Below, piece after piece: positions 9,378-20,489 of a stretch of DNA of 64,000 nucleotides. Position 1 is the first letter of the stretch. Every line of letters begins with the position of its first letter. Below the pieces are notes generated by a model. That model ran no database searches. It saw nothing but the letters and a program-made list of their open reading frames with translations, and had not been told where the DNA came from. The position numbers and the translations under genes were made by a program. Origin of the DNA: Stratiolaelaps scimitus (lineage: Eukaryota > Arthropoda > Arachnida > Mesostigmata > Laelapidae); assembly GCA_019614645.1 (NCBI GenBank), contig JABWDB010000013.1:7597861-7661860 (forward strand), given 5' to 3'.

Positions 9378-11733
9378 CAAAAACAGGCTCCATCCTGTGC
9401 TATGTTCTGAGGTGCCTAAAGTTTCGGCTCTTATAATTTTGAAGATATTGCGTGTGAAAGCATGGCTTCACAAGAAAACACTATGATATACACGATATGT
9501 GTGGGGGAGTCAGAGTTATGTGAATATATATATATATATATATTATATTTGTAAATGTATTAATTTACGTTACGAATGGCCACGAATGGCCATCACGGTC
9601 TCTCGTGCGAACGCAGCGCCGGTCGCCATCCGCGACACACGATGCTTAATGACACGCTCGTGAGGGCCCTCCACTCCGCCGGTATCCCTTGCACAAGGGA
9701 GCCACAGGGCCTCGACACCTCTGACGGGCGCCGCCCTGACGGCCTCACCCTTATCCCCTTCCATCGAGGCCAGCACCTGGTTTGGGACGGCACTGTGGTT
9801 GACACCCTAGCACCTTCTTATGTCAACCACTGTGCAACCATCCCCGGTTACGCAGTAGCGCGTGCGGAGCGGGCAAAGCTGAGGAAGTACGCCGCACTCC
9901 AAGCAACGCACCTGTTTTCCCCCCTTGCCTTTGAGACCCTGGGCGGGCACGGCCCTCTCACTGCGAACTTCCTCGAGGGGGTCTACCACAGGTTGATCCG
10001 CGCCACCGGGGACAAGCGCGCTGGCTCTTTCCTCCTGCAGCGCCTGTCCCTCGCTGTGCAGAGAGGCAATGCCATCGCCTTCCTCGGGACGTTGTCGTCC
10101 TCACCCCCCCCACCCCCATAATCCCTAGAAATTCCGACCTATTGTAACGTTTAACATATTATAATAAATTTAAATACTGTAATTTACGTTTGGCTCGTTA
10201 TTTCGACAACTGTTAAGAATTTGAAAGAAATTTTGCATTTACACATCCTTTAGCAGGGGGGTTTTATTCAGAAAATATATAATATAGGTCTAAAATAAGT
10301 GGGAATTTTGAATTACCGTGGTTGTTCGCCATGTAAACATTTTGTTTTACTAAAAAAATTGTTAAATTTTTTGAGCTTGATGGAATGGACACAGATTTTT
10401 CAGTCTTTTCCGATTTCTCTCCATTTTTATCATGAAGTCAAGTAATAGGTTTCTTTTTTTGAGAAAACCATTAAGAGTTACGAGTAAGTTCAATACGGTA
10501 TTAGGTTGATAGATAAATGCAATAACTAGATGGAATAACTAACACGAAGCAATTATATAACTGATTTTCCCATAATAAGGTCGACTTTTACTTCTAGTCA
10601 AGGATTAACCGTCAAAAGTAACTCGTTCTTTCAGATCAATGATGATATCGCCTCACTGGTTGTTGCCCAACTCCTGTTCCTGCAATCCGAGTCATCGAAG
10701 AAGCCGATTCACATGTACATCAATTCGCCTGGTGGTAGTGTCACAGCCGGATTGGGTATCTACGATACGATGCAGTATGTGTTACGTCCCATAGCGACAT
10801 GGTGTGTTGGTCAGGCATGTTCAGCCGCCTCTCTTCTACTCACCGCCGGAGAAGCAGGTATACATGCCTCTGGTAGAAGGAACACTGCTCAGCAAGCAAC
10901 GCTAAGCCTCGTCCATAATTTTACCGGATAGTCGTCTACGAGTCTATCTCTATATCGTCTCCGTGAATGCTATCGATTGCCCGGAGCAATTGCGAGCAGC
11001 GCTTTGAGATATACATATATGCGATATGTGACATATTTCGATCTTACCGCGTGTCAATTTCTGTGTTTAGGTATGCGGCACTCGTTGCCAAACTTCCGAA
11101 TCATGGTTCACCAGCCATCAGGTGGAGTAAGCGGTCAGGCTACCGATATTCAGATCCACGCTGAAGAGATTCTCTATCTAAAACGCAAGGTCAACCATCT
11201 CTACGCCAAATACACGAAACAGACCCTCGAAATGATTGGTAGGTGAACGGACGCGGGACTTTTTCATTTTCCTTTGTACTGGGAAAAAAAGAGAAAAATG
11301 TTTTTCTTTCCAAAATGATTGAAGTGAAATGGGAGGACACTCCGGTATGTCTTCCCGTCGTCGCCGCCCTGAGTAACGCTTGCACAGCAAACATATTCGC
11401 CGTAGCGAATTGCGGACGAGTCCATGACTGTCCTTTTTACAGGATTGATTTGCTGCAAAACAGATAGTTTAATGGAGTGTTTTCATCACGTCCCGCTGCC
11501 TATGCAGATGGATGTACGCAAGCGTCATACTCACTGAGTTGGCGTTCTGTGGAGTATGCTCTCTTCGTATTGAAGGTTAGTGTTTGAGTGTTATTTTAAT
11601 TAATATTGTGTCATTCTTATCGATGATTACAGAGTCTGTTATTGAACGTGACCGATTTATGAGTCCCGAACAGGCCAAGGAGTTTGGCCTCATTGACACG
11701 GTCTTGGAACAGCCACCTGTGCGGAATAGCTAG
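9048..11733 (+). CDS. ClpP: Mitochondrial ATP-dependent Clp protease proteolytic subunit (5' end unresolved)
   Basis: ClpP is the serine-protease ring subunit of the mitochondrial matrix ClpXP protease. Four exons splice in phase: 9048-9218 ([20 protein letters not shown]), 10635-10857 ([20 protein letters not shown]), 11071-11238 ([18 protein letters not shown]) and 11633-11733, ending in TAG. All have canonical acceptors; the donors are GTAATT, GTATAC and GTAGGT. The catalytic triad is visible: Ser in [10 protein letters not shown], His in MVHQPSGG, Asp in ERDRFMS. GQACS replaces the more usual GQAAS, which is unlikely to matter. The four exons give 220 residues. The initiator Met and most of the mitochondrial targeting peptide must lie in an unidentified upstream exon, because exon 9048-9218 has no upstream in-frame ATG. 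Intron 1 holds a LINE fragment and two (TA)n tracts. Confidence 0.93.
9323..9376. repeat. (TA)n microsatellite in ClpP intron 1
   Basis: About 26 uninterrupted TA units; a second, shorter tract lies at 9523-9543. Confidence 0.9.
9570..10121 (+). mobile_element. LINE 3' fragment: zinc motif plus restriction-like endonuclease, in ClpP intron
   Basis: An open frame of about 181 codons in sense orientation inside ClpP intron 1. It begins with the GHHGLSC...RH zinc-knuckle remnant. It then shows the PD-(D/E)xK-like signature of restriction-like endonucleases carried by some non-LTR retrotransposons: [20 protein letters not shown] followed by GTVVDT. It ends with [19 protein letters not shown]. 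This matches the conserved C-terminal part of a LINE family widespread in invertebrates. The reverse transcriptase is absent. Decayed copies with a ~190-base insertion lie at 38940-39640 and 53875-54575. GC content is much higher than in the surrounding intron. Confidence 0.8.
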
Positions 11734-11766
11734 TTGGAAGTTGCCTGATATTGTGCTAGAAAATAC

Positions 11767-11769
<3 letters not shown>

Positions 11770-11827
<58 letters not shown>
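11770..11827. repeat. (TA)n microsatellite in ClpP 3' UTR
   Basis: About 28 TA units between the ClpP stop codon and its polyadenylation signal. Confidence 0.9.
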
Positions 11828-11829
<2 letters not shown>

Positions 11830-11865
11830 CAACTTATACTCTTTCTTCTTGGTGATTTAGCTACT

Positions 11866-11871
11866 AATAAA
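11866..11871 (+). terminator. Candidate polyadenylation signal of ClpP
   Basis: AATAAA 133 bases after the ClpP stop codon, the first such hexamer on this strand downstream of the gene. Confidence 0.6.
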
Positions 11872-11899
11872 TATTTTTACTGAAACATATTCGACTTGC

Positions 11900-13500
11900 G
11901 TGGGATCTTCATTTATTTGCCTTCTGGATTCTCATATTTCAGATCACCTCTATTAATCCAAAACAACCGCAAACGAAATTTACGCTATCCACAAAATAAC
12001 GGGGTCCGCTGCTGTAGATGCTTATATGAAAATGTGCGTTATTTAGCTGACATAACTATTGTAAACACACATTACGCCTAACAGCAGAATAAGCACACAC
12101 CTCTTTACAGAAATCAAAAGCAAAATAAAAAAGTAAATTTGCCTCGCTGGTTCACGGCCAACATTGCTTCATAAGACTAACCCCTTAAATGCGGTGAAGG
12201 TGAATCTGTCACCAATTGACAGAGCAACTGATAGTAGCAAAGATGGCCACAAGCATAATAATGAACCGAAACATTCTACGCGAAATCAAGTATTACCAAG
12301 CAGAGTGTGCGTATGCCGTTTAGCTATCGTCATTGGACTTATACATTTGCCTCATTAGTGAGGACATAGAGCTTCAGCAGTCGGCTTAGATGCAACTTGA
12401 ACTTCGCGAAGGCAGATTCAGCACAACTATTCGGCAGTGATATATCTAAGGTCGCGTTTCACAGCGAACTCAGGTGCCATAGTAGAAAAGAACAACTTTT
12501 CAGCATTGGGACTCTTGACCTGAGGCGACTTTATTGCCGTGGGGGTTCCCTTATTTTCGCTCAGTTCTTCATTCTACAATTGATCTCTTGGTGCCTATAG
12601 AGCACATGACGCCTGATCTCTTAACGCCTCGAGACGTTACATGTTTGCTTTTGATTGAAAAATCGATACCTTCCCCTTGACCAATTGACCCCGAGTCTAA
12701 TTAGACTCCGAATGATTTGATTGCCGAGCCTCGGCCGCAGCAGAAATCCTAGCTCGGTTTACAAGCAGAGAACGCTGAGTCTTTTTGCTACAACTAATTT
12801 GGCCGCTACCAATCCCATTCGATCAAATTCGGTGTTTAGCCTAAAGCGAATCGCTGACTGGGCTGTCAAATTACTCGATTGCGGTTGTAGCCATGCAGAT
12901 TGAGTACACTATAAGCGAACAAAACGACTCTTTCCGACAATATTCAAGGACAGTCAACGGGTTCAACATCTCTCGCTCAACGATCAACAATGAATTCTGA
13001 TTCGTAACAAGATTCTGCAAAAAAAATACCGGGAAGGATCTCTTTTCTTTTATTGAAATCAAAGGAGTAGGCCATCTCAACCTCAGTTTTTAGGGCCCAC
13101 TCCCTTTTGTGAGCTCTGTGGGAGATAGTACTGTTCCTTGGATGATGACAAAACAAGGGATCAACAGTTGAAATAAAGAAGGCTCAGCATCAAAAGAGTC
13201 TTCTATGTTCAACGTAACCGGGATGACTTTACAGGAACTGTTGAATACGGATATACGCATCGCTATTCAACGAAGATTCGGACGATGTGGACAATGCCGC
13301 AGGGGTGTAGATATTTATTTAACAACCAGCCAGCCAAGTGTTTTGCTTTGAATACTAATTGCTTTCACAGAAACGAAATTAAATATCAATGTCGACTCGC
13401 CACTGTTAAGAATCGAAAACACTTCAGTGATCAAATGGTTATCCCGAGCGATTGCTTCCATCAAGTGCATCTTCCATGCATTTAAACAACAGCAGAAAGT
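11900..13500. other. Intergenic stretch with no supported feature
   Basis: AT-rich DNA between ClpP and the SINE at 13.5 kb. Only short scattered open frames are present, with no recognisable protein motif, splice pair or repeat structure. Confidence 0.5.
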
Positions 13501-13524
13501 AACTAACGGAAGTTAGCAAGTGGC

Positions 13525-13675
13525 ACTTGATGTTTAAGCACAGTGAGTGTTTCACCTGGCTGTGAAAAGCCGGAAGCCGCAGGTCCGAATCCCGTTGCAT
13601 GACATATAAGAGAACTTAAGCATTGTATGCAGTTCCTTTAATAAATCAATAAAGCTTTACTTTTACCTTACCTAC
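13525..13675 (+). mobile_element. tRNA-derived SINE (second family)
   Basis: Contains a Pol III B box (GGTCCGAATCC near 13589), then a body (gacatataagagaacttaag) and a 3' end with AATAAA-like repeats running into a simple TTTACCTTACC tail. The body and tail recur in inverted orientation at 61783-61853, inside a mariner element, which shows that the sequence is mobile. The A-box end is poorly defined. Confidence 0.6.
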
Positions 13676-14344
13676 ACTAGCTAAGTCGAAAAAAATTGTA
13701 TATTGTAATGGCAGCAGTGACGTCCCGGATAGCGCGAACGTAAGACGCTGTTGTCCCAACAACCCGATGCAAGCCTCTATTAGTTGAGGGATATAGAAGA
13801 GACCAGTCCTTCAAACATCGGTGTTGTTAATTCCTACCAGCTAGTGTGATTTTTCCGAGCACACCAAAATATGTGGTTCAACAAGTGACGAAATTGACCA
13901 ATCTTGTGCGACATCAGTTCTCTATATTGCATGAGAAGATTTTGGTTTCGGTCATCGCGAGCATTGCGCACCCGAAAATAACATTATATAATTCTATAAT
14001 GATTAACTCATTCAACGTATATCGTTCAGCTAAGGCATGTTTTCTTGTGAAGAAAGTGTCACTGCTTCTTTAACTCGTGCAATTGCTCGAAAAACATACA
14101 CCCCATAGAAAATGTTGACTTAAGACGGTACCTTATCTTTCCTTCACATTTAGTGAGTCAGCTACTCCATTAGCTTTGAAGTAGGTTAAGCAAATAGAAT
14201 ATCTATCAGAGAGCATTACCTACAATAGACATCACTATCGATGTCAAGAGTAATCATAAACTTCCAAGACACCCCCCAAAATGATGAATGCACCTGCAGT
14301 GCCAAATCTTAAAATGACAAACACAATCAAATTCGGTGGACAGA

Positions 14345-14350
14345 TTTATT
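14345..14350 (-). terminator. Candidate polyadenylation signal of RpS20
   Basis: AATAAA on the minus strand, about 105 bases after the RpS20 stop codon. Confidence 0.65.
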
Positions 14351-14453
14351 GTTGTACAATAATCGTCGCCGCAGCAGCCACCGAATCTCGCACACCGATG
14401 CCCGCCGAGGTTGGCAAACGTCAGTGGAGCCCGCCGGAGCAAATACGGCCGAC

Positions 14454-14771
14454 TTACTCGGCGATGGTCACCTCGACTTTTACGCCGGACTCCAACACGA
14501 TGTTCGTGATCTGCTTGACAATGTCAGCAGGCGAGTGCAGATCGATGACGCGCTTGTAGATCCTCATCTGGAAGCGGTCCCATGTCTTGGAGCCTTCTCC
14601 GCAAGGCGTCTTACGGGTTGTGATTCGAAGAGTCTTTGTGGGCATACGGACGGGTCCGTGCACAACTAGATCCTTTTCCCGAGCCGACCGTAACAGGTCT
14701 GTGCACATACGTTCGAGGGCGCGCACATTGCGGCCAGACAGCGTGATTCTGCAAGGAAACATTGATGTGCA

Positions 14772-14802
<31 letters not shown>

Positions 14803-15126
14803 GACAATCAGTCATTGTCATCTGATTACACAGCCGGCACCGGAGCACGTGAATGTTGGGATAATCTATTCGCTCTGTAAATAGCTCATGAAAACGTTAC
14901 GTGTGAAAGAACGGATCCGCTAACTTGTACAACTTTCATGTTAACATATAACTTACCATTAGAGCAAACGTTCTTAGAAACAAGACTAACAAAAAGTAGC
15001 TGGAAATATTGTTATAGCGGACCAATGGCGGAAGATGGACATAGTTGTGTGCGACTTTTCGTACCTGATCTTATGCACTGTCTGGGCCGCGGGCTCTTCA
15101 GCCTTTTGCTCCTTGTACGCGGACAT
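14454..15126 (-). CDS. RpS20: 40S ribosomal protein S20 (uS10)
   Basis: A component of the head of the small ribosomal subunit. Two exons: 15126-15065 starts [20 protein letters not shown] and ends at a GTACG donor; 14748-14454 continues after a TTGCAG acceptor. The second exon carries the uS10 signature [19 protein letters not shown] followed by [14 protein letters not shown] and ends VEVTIAE, TAA. The spliced product is 118 residues, against about 119 in other animals. The N-terminal extension is divergent, as is usual in this family. The intron contains a (CA)n tract. The gene is divergently paired with ALYREF, start codons about 520 bases apart. Confidence 0.97.
14771..14802. repeat. (CA)n microsatellite in RpS20 intron
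   Basis: About 14 CA units just upstream of the RpS20 intron acceptor. Confidence 0.9.
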
Positions 15127-15231
15127 GTTCACAGTATGAAAAAACTACACTATTTAGCGACTTCTGGCCGAGATATTCACGAAGAACAGCGCTGAGCCAG
15201 AACACACGTGTCCACACAACGTTAACCTCAG

Positions 15232-15240
15232 CGAAAAAGG
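15232..15240 (-). promoter_or_regulatory. Candidate 5' TOP motif of RpS20
   Basis: On the minus strand the pyrimidine run CCTTTTTCG lies about 106 bases upstream of the RpS20 ATG. Ribosomal-protein mRNAs commonly begin with such a C plus oligopyrimidine tract, which couples translation to growth signalling. The position is plausible for a transcription start, but no transcript data are available. Confidence 0.4.
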
Positions 15241-15644
15241 CTCGCCGGAAGTCAACAAACATCGAAACCACTGGGCGTCTCGAATGGCGCCATATTTGAA
15301 AATTACCTGCGAATATTTTTCCGGCAAAAATTACGATATTTGTTCATCGAATTGAAAAAGCAATCCCATTTGCTCGTCAAACATCCACAGGAAAGTTCCC
15401 CACTAATAAAATCAATCCCGAATAGTCCTCTACTCGATGCCGAATTGCCCTCTCCACGAACACTAGCGCCACCCCCCCTCCTAAAAACGCGCTGCAAGCC
15501 TCGTCTGCAATCAGTTAGCGTCTAGCTCCGGTACAAGTTGTCGTGGCGGAGTTGCATGTACGCTTCATTGTGAACGAGTTACGAATTGTGAATTTTGACT
15601 TCGTCGTGTCTAGGCTTCGGAAGTCACAGTAAATCAGCAGCATA

Positions 15645-18600
15645 ATGGCCGAGAAGGTGGACATGTCCCTCGACGACATTATCAAGGCGAATCGAGCATC
15701 CTTCAGGACAAGCCGTGGCCGGGGAGGCTTCCGTGGACGCGGTGGCCGCGGTGCCGGCAGAGGTGCGGCCCGTGGTAGCGGCGGTAGGCCTGCCCCACGA
15801 AAGCCCGGCTTCAGCAACTCGCCCCGCAAGACGGGCTTCTCCAGCGGCGCCGGCCGCAAGTTTCCCCGAGTGAGTATTGGTTTACGCTGAGCTGTGCTTG
15901 GACACTTGGAACTGAGCGCAACTCGCCGACTTTCGGCGAACGACTAGTTGAAACCGGCTAGCGGTGCTGTGGCCTTCCTGTGTGTAGGCCTACCTACTAC
16001 GTGGACCCCGGCGGCGTTTCCGTTGGGTGTGCCAAGCGTCCCGCCAGTGGAGATTGGTTGTGCTAAACACACGCTAAGGCACAAGCGTCTCATCATCATG
16101 AAATGCAATCCATGAAAAACCCCAATTTCTAAGAGGACGAACAGATTAGATGAGCGACCAACAACAGCGAACAACCAATACTACAGGATGTTTTCGGCAG
16201 CGAAAGGGATGGGAGGTTCTCCCCAATTCTGCTGCTCTTCTCTCAAAATCCCCCCTGAACATCAGCCGCAGAAAATACTGGAAGATCTGAGCTCCTGCCT
16301 CTGCTGCCGGTGTCTCTGTGTGTGGATGGCTGTGTTGTGTTGTGAGGTGGTGATAATGATGATGGTGGCGGCGCTTCTATCTGCAATAACACAGAAACAC
16401 GTCAGATGCTGCGGCATTGATAGGTCATTCTCGAAACGAACGAGGCGCTTTGAATGTAAAATCGATGCCGAACGCTGATATGCGGCTGCAATGTACATCA
16501 CATATACCGAGGAGAGCCCTGAGCCTTGAATCCGAATCATCGCATGCTTCTCGAAACCTAGCAGAGTTGACCGCCTGCAAGTAACTGCCAACGGCAGAAT
16601 GATGTCCTAATAACGAGCCCGCTCGAGAAATCCTGGATGAACTCTAGGATCTGGCGTGCCAGTAGAGAAGGCAGGGGTGATATCACAGGCTGAGTTCCGT
16701 TGTGTACAGTTGATTTGGTTACAGCAGCAACTAATATCATGCTACATATATATATAGATCTATCTATATATAGATATATGGCGATTGAGAATCTCCTTTA
16801 TTTCTGTCTCAGTGTTGAGAATCTATGCTCGCTTACCCTTATTTGGTTGAGCGACAACGAGCTTGCGGCTGCTGCTACTGCTGCTGGTCAACGAAGCCTA
16901 AACGATATTGGTGACCGTGACAAAAAAAGCCGGCAAAAACCAACCTGCTGCTATGACGCTACGGGGGCATGTCTGAGCAAGCGCTAGCTAGCAGATACCG
17001 AGCAGCACTCGTCGAAACCCAGTCCTTGAGACGCGACACCGTCTGAGAGACGATGACCACTACTATACCGACGATTGTCATAACCTGTAATAAGCGCTGT
17101 GCCTAAAAATCTAGTTCCTTATCATGCCCGGATCGTAGTCTGCGTAGTCGGCACTGATTGGTCGTTGGTTAAACCGCTGGTGGTGGTGGTGGTGTGGTGT
17201 AATAGAGAAGTCTGCTCTTTCGGTCACGGTTTACCGCCTTCTGTGTCTCCGTGCGTGCCTTCCTTCGAGTGGCGGCTGATCGTAGGTGGCGAAGCGCAGT
17301 GTGTGGTTCAGTTTGTGCGCCAATGCTGCGTGCTCTGATGAAGAGGGATTAATAACGTCGGATCATTGCCGGCGTCTTCGTTTGCACCTTCCGCAATGGC
17401 GGTGTGATGTTCTCTATCTATCTGTGTATGTGTGTTGTGTGTGATGCCGCTCCTCTGCTGCTGCCGTCGCATCGTCAGTGCTGAGAACGGGGGAAGATGG
17501 ATTGGGATCTCTATCATACCCACTCCCCATTATCTATCTCTCTGTCACTCTCTCGGCGAATCGTATATCGAATCGTCTGTAAAAGTTAGCAAATTATTAC
17601 TGCTGCTGCTGCTTCTGCTGCTTCTGCCGCCACCACCGCCACCACCATCGGCACCAGCAGCAGCGATTTCGCGTTCGGGTATCAGCCAGCCGCCCAGTTC
17701 GTCCCGTCCGTGAGTGAGTCAGTGAGCCAGGACCGCCGGCCGGCCGGCCGGCCGGCCGACCTTCAATCAGGCGGACCACAATACTCGAAACGAAACAGCA
17801 TATCACCACCACTTGCTTCCTTCCTTCCCTGTTGCCGCCTCCAGCCTCGAGCTACAGCCGCATCGGCAGCGGTTCATAATGATGATGATGGTGGTGATGC
17901 GGATGAAGTTCTCATCTAGGGATGTGCGAGTGCCAATCAGTCGTTGGGTTGTTCAACCGGTCACAGACAGACGGGTGACTCAGTCAATTCGGTCGGTTCG
18001 GTGCGACATACGACGATGTTCGTTGTTCACGAGTCCGCAGTTCGCGAGCTCGCCGGGGTGAGCATCGAGTGAACTCGAGCAATAAGGGTTATCTTCCATA
18101 TTGAATTCCTTCACTTCTTAGGGTACTCTTGGAAAGGGCGCATCGGGCGATCGCTGGCAGCATGACAAGTTCCAGTACCGTGGAGCGGGCGGAAGCAACA
18201 ACGGCGTTGGGGGACCCGCCGGCCGGGAACAGTCGTCCAAGCTGACCATCAGCAATCTCGACTACGGTGTATCGGATGCTGATATCAAGGTAAGCTAATG
18301 TGCCACGTTGGCGCTTGCTATGTATCCATCTATATATCGACCTATCTGTATTCATATTGGCGGTTCAGGATTGGTAGCCTAGCACTTTTACCATGATAAA
18401 AAAGTTGTTTTTGGTAACGACCCCTTGGCCTTCGTCGAGGTACGCTCCTCGATAGGTTGGATTCGTAGTGGTAGTATTAAGCAAGTCTGTAATTTTTCCC
18501 TTGCAGGAGTTGTTCACAGAATTCGGTCCCTTGAAGAAGGCGGCCGTCCATTATGACCGGTCGGGTCGGAGCTTGGGCACAGCGGATGTTATCTTCGAGA

Positions 18601-19606
18601 GGCGAACTGATGCCCTGCGAGCAATGAAGCAATACAACGATGTCCCTCTTGACGGTATGTTAATTTACTCGTTATAGGCTTGCCGTGTTTTTGTTTGTTT
18701 GCCCACACCGGTTCGCGTGCTCGACCCTTGCACACAACATGAAATGGCGAACTTGGTCTGACTTGACCCCCTTGTATCTTGACCCGTAACTAACTTTGTG
18801 CCTTGTTTCTTGCTCTTCAATTAGGCCGTCCGATGAAGATCGAGCTCATCGGTGACAAGCCGGCAGTTGCCGGCGTCGGCGGCGGTCTTGCGCGTGTTCT
18901 GGCAGGACGAATCGGCAAGAAGCCTCGCGGAGCACCCCGGAGTCAGGGCAACGAAGGCGGCAACAGACGGTACGTTTGTCTACTTTGTTGATCTTTTCTA
19001 TTCGAATATGGACTGTTCCCTACCCAAGCACTCGACGTTGTTCTGCTCTAGTAGCGTTCTCGAATAGCGTTCTCGAATATAGGCGACGATGACTTCGAGA
19101 AATTACTTGTTCGTCAGAGTTACAGAAAACCGCTACTGCTTATAAGAAACAGCGGCGGCGTCCTCGCCGCCGTATGCTGAGCTTTGCATTGCGCTTGCTC
19201 TTTTCTAGCGTGCTCTCGCCCGCCGGACACAGCTTAAAGGATTCGTGTTGCTTGTCTGTATCCTTGGGCGTTCTATGTCCCAGTGATTGTCGAGATATAT
19301 ATATATACCCATATATGTCCCAGTGATTGTCGAGATATATATCTATATATATGGTGGTATAATTTTTGTCGAGATATATATCTATATATATGGGGGGGGG
19401 GCGATTATATATATGGTGGCTGGTGGCAAGGTTGTCAATTTTTTCGTTCGGACTCGTATGTTTTTAGGGCCGGCAGTGGAAAGACCCAGGGCGGTCGAGG
19501 TGGCGGAGGCTCGCGCGGTGGTCGTAAGCCGCCAGCAAAGACTCTAACAAAGGAAGAATTGGACGCCGAACTCGACGCATACGTGTCAAAAATGGACACA
19601 GCCTAA
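15645..19606 (+). CDS. ALYREF: THO complex subunit 4 / Aly/REF mRNA export factor
   Basis: A nuclear adaptor that links the TREX complex and the helicase UAP56 to mRNA for export. Five exons splice in phase: 15645-15869, 18122-18289, 18507-18654, 18825-18969 and 19468-19606, giving 274 residues. The N terminus carries the UAP56-binding motif ([14 protein letters not shown]) followed by an Arg/Gly-rich stretch. A single RRM spans about residues 107-182, with RNP2 LTISNL and RNP1-like [11 protein letters not shown] second RG-rich region follows, then the C-terminal UAP56-binding motif [18 protein letters not shown]. The first intron is 2.25 kb and rich in simple sequence; intron 4 contains a minisatellite. 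Introns split the RRM after DADIK and after PLDG. It is divergent from RpS20, so the two probably share a promoter region. Confidence 0.96.
17597..17760. repeat. Low-complexity tracts in ALYREF intron 1
   Basis: A CTGCTGCTT/CCGCCACCA trinucleotide-rich segment (about 17597-17660) and a (CCGG)n-like run of five GGCC units (about 17737-17757). The rest of the intron (15870-18121) holds no recognisable gene. Confidence 0.7.
19277..19395. repeat. Minisatellite in ALYREF intron 4
   Basis: A unit of about 45 bases, beginning tgtcccagtgattgtcgaga and continuing into an ATATAT tract, is repeated roughly 2.5 times, then passes into a poly-G run. Confidence 0.75.
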
Positions 19607-19819
19607 TCAACTATTACTAATCAAGGCTGCTATAACCCAGCGGGCCAAACGGAAGAGCACGCCGTGCGGGCGACACGTTGGTTCCGCGATGAAGAAATCG
19701 AAAAAAGCAAGAAAAAACACTTGTACAAAGACAAACCCCGAAACAATTGTGTATATTAAAGAAAACAGTAGCAAACAAATATTAAATTATCAATGTATAC
19801 ATAACCCACTCCACCAACG

Positions 19820-20170
19820 TACAGACACACCCACATACATATACATACAGCGAGCGTATCATGAGCTTGCTGTGCTGCTGACGCGTACATTACTGCAGAG
19901 AGTGAGTGTACGCATTTATACAAAGAATGAAAACGAACTTTGGAAGCGTGGAAATAGAAGTAAAATAAAAAAACACTATTATGATATATTACTATACTAT
20001 CATCATATAGTAACATTAGCACATTTGTCTTTATTTATTAGAGCAACGGTGTCTGTCCGTCCGTCCGTCTGACAATGACCTCCGTTTCGTTTCGGCTGCT
20101 CTTTCTGGGGTTATCTTTTTTCAATATGGGCATGTGTGCTATCATTGTGTAGCTACGGATGAGGGCCATG
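19820..20170. other. ALYREF downstream region
   Basis: Likely the distal 3' UTR and flank of ALYREF. It has AAATAAAA near 19963 as a possible polyadenylation signal and a short (CCGT)n run near 20060. No other feature is seen. Confidence 0.4.
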
Positions 20171-20176
20171 TTTTGA

Positions 20177-20221
20177 GGGGGGTGGGGGCTCGCTGGGGGG
20201 GTGGGGGTCAAAATGGGGGGG
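20177..20221 (+). other. G-run cluster, potential G-quadruplex
   Basis: Five runs of 5-7 G separated by 1-7 bases within 45 bases, fitting the G3+N1-7 quadruplex pattern on the plus strand. It lies between ALYREF and the unknown gene at 21.4 kb. Confidence 0.8.
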
Positions 20222-20357
20222 CATTTTATACCATGAGGTCTATGTAAGGGGTGGTTTTTTTTGCATGTATCGATTTGTTTTGCCGGAGGCCCGCCGGGCC
20301 TTGCCCTAGTCTTTATTAATGTGCTACGAGCTCTAGATATTAACGTATCGTATGAAC

Positions 20358-20482
20358 GTATGACTTGGAAGTATCAAGTTTATGAACGTATCGTATGAAC
20401 GTATGACCATAGACATTGACTACCGCTTTAGACTTGATACTTCCAAGTCATACGTTCAACGCGGTAGTCAATGTCTATGGTC
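20358..20482. repeat. Interlocked inverted repeats (a-b-a'-b')
   Basis: Arm a (20358-20378) is perfectly complementary to a' (20433-20453) over 21 bases. Arm b (20405-20426) is perfectly complementary to b' (20461-20482) over 22 bases. The arms interleave, so the two stems form a pseudoknot topology and not nested hairpins. A ~20-base direct repeat (cgtatcgtatgaacgtatgac at its core) precedes a and b. Confidence 0.9.
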
Positions 20483-20489
20483 TAATTCG

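Noticed and set aside
14611..14848. Val-Cys repeat frames over the RpS20 intron
   Set aside because: They are translations of the (CA)n microsatellite.
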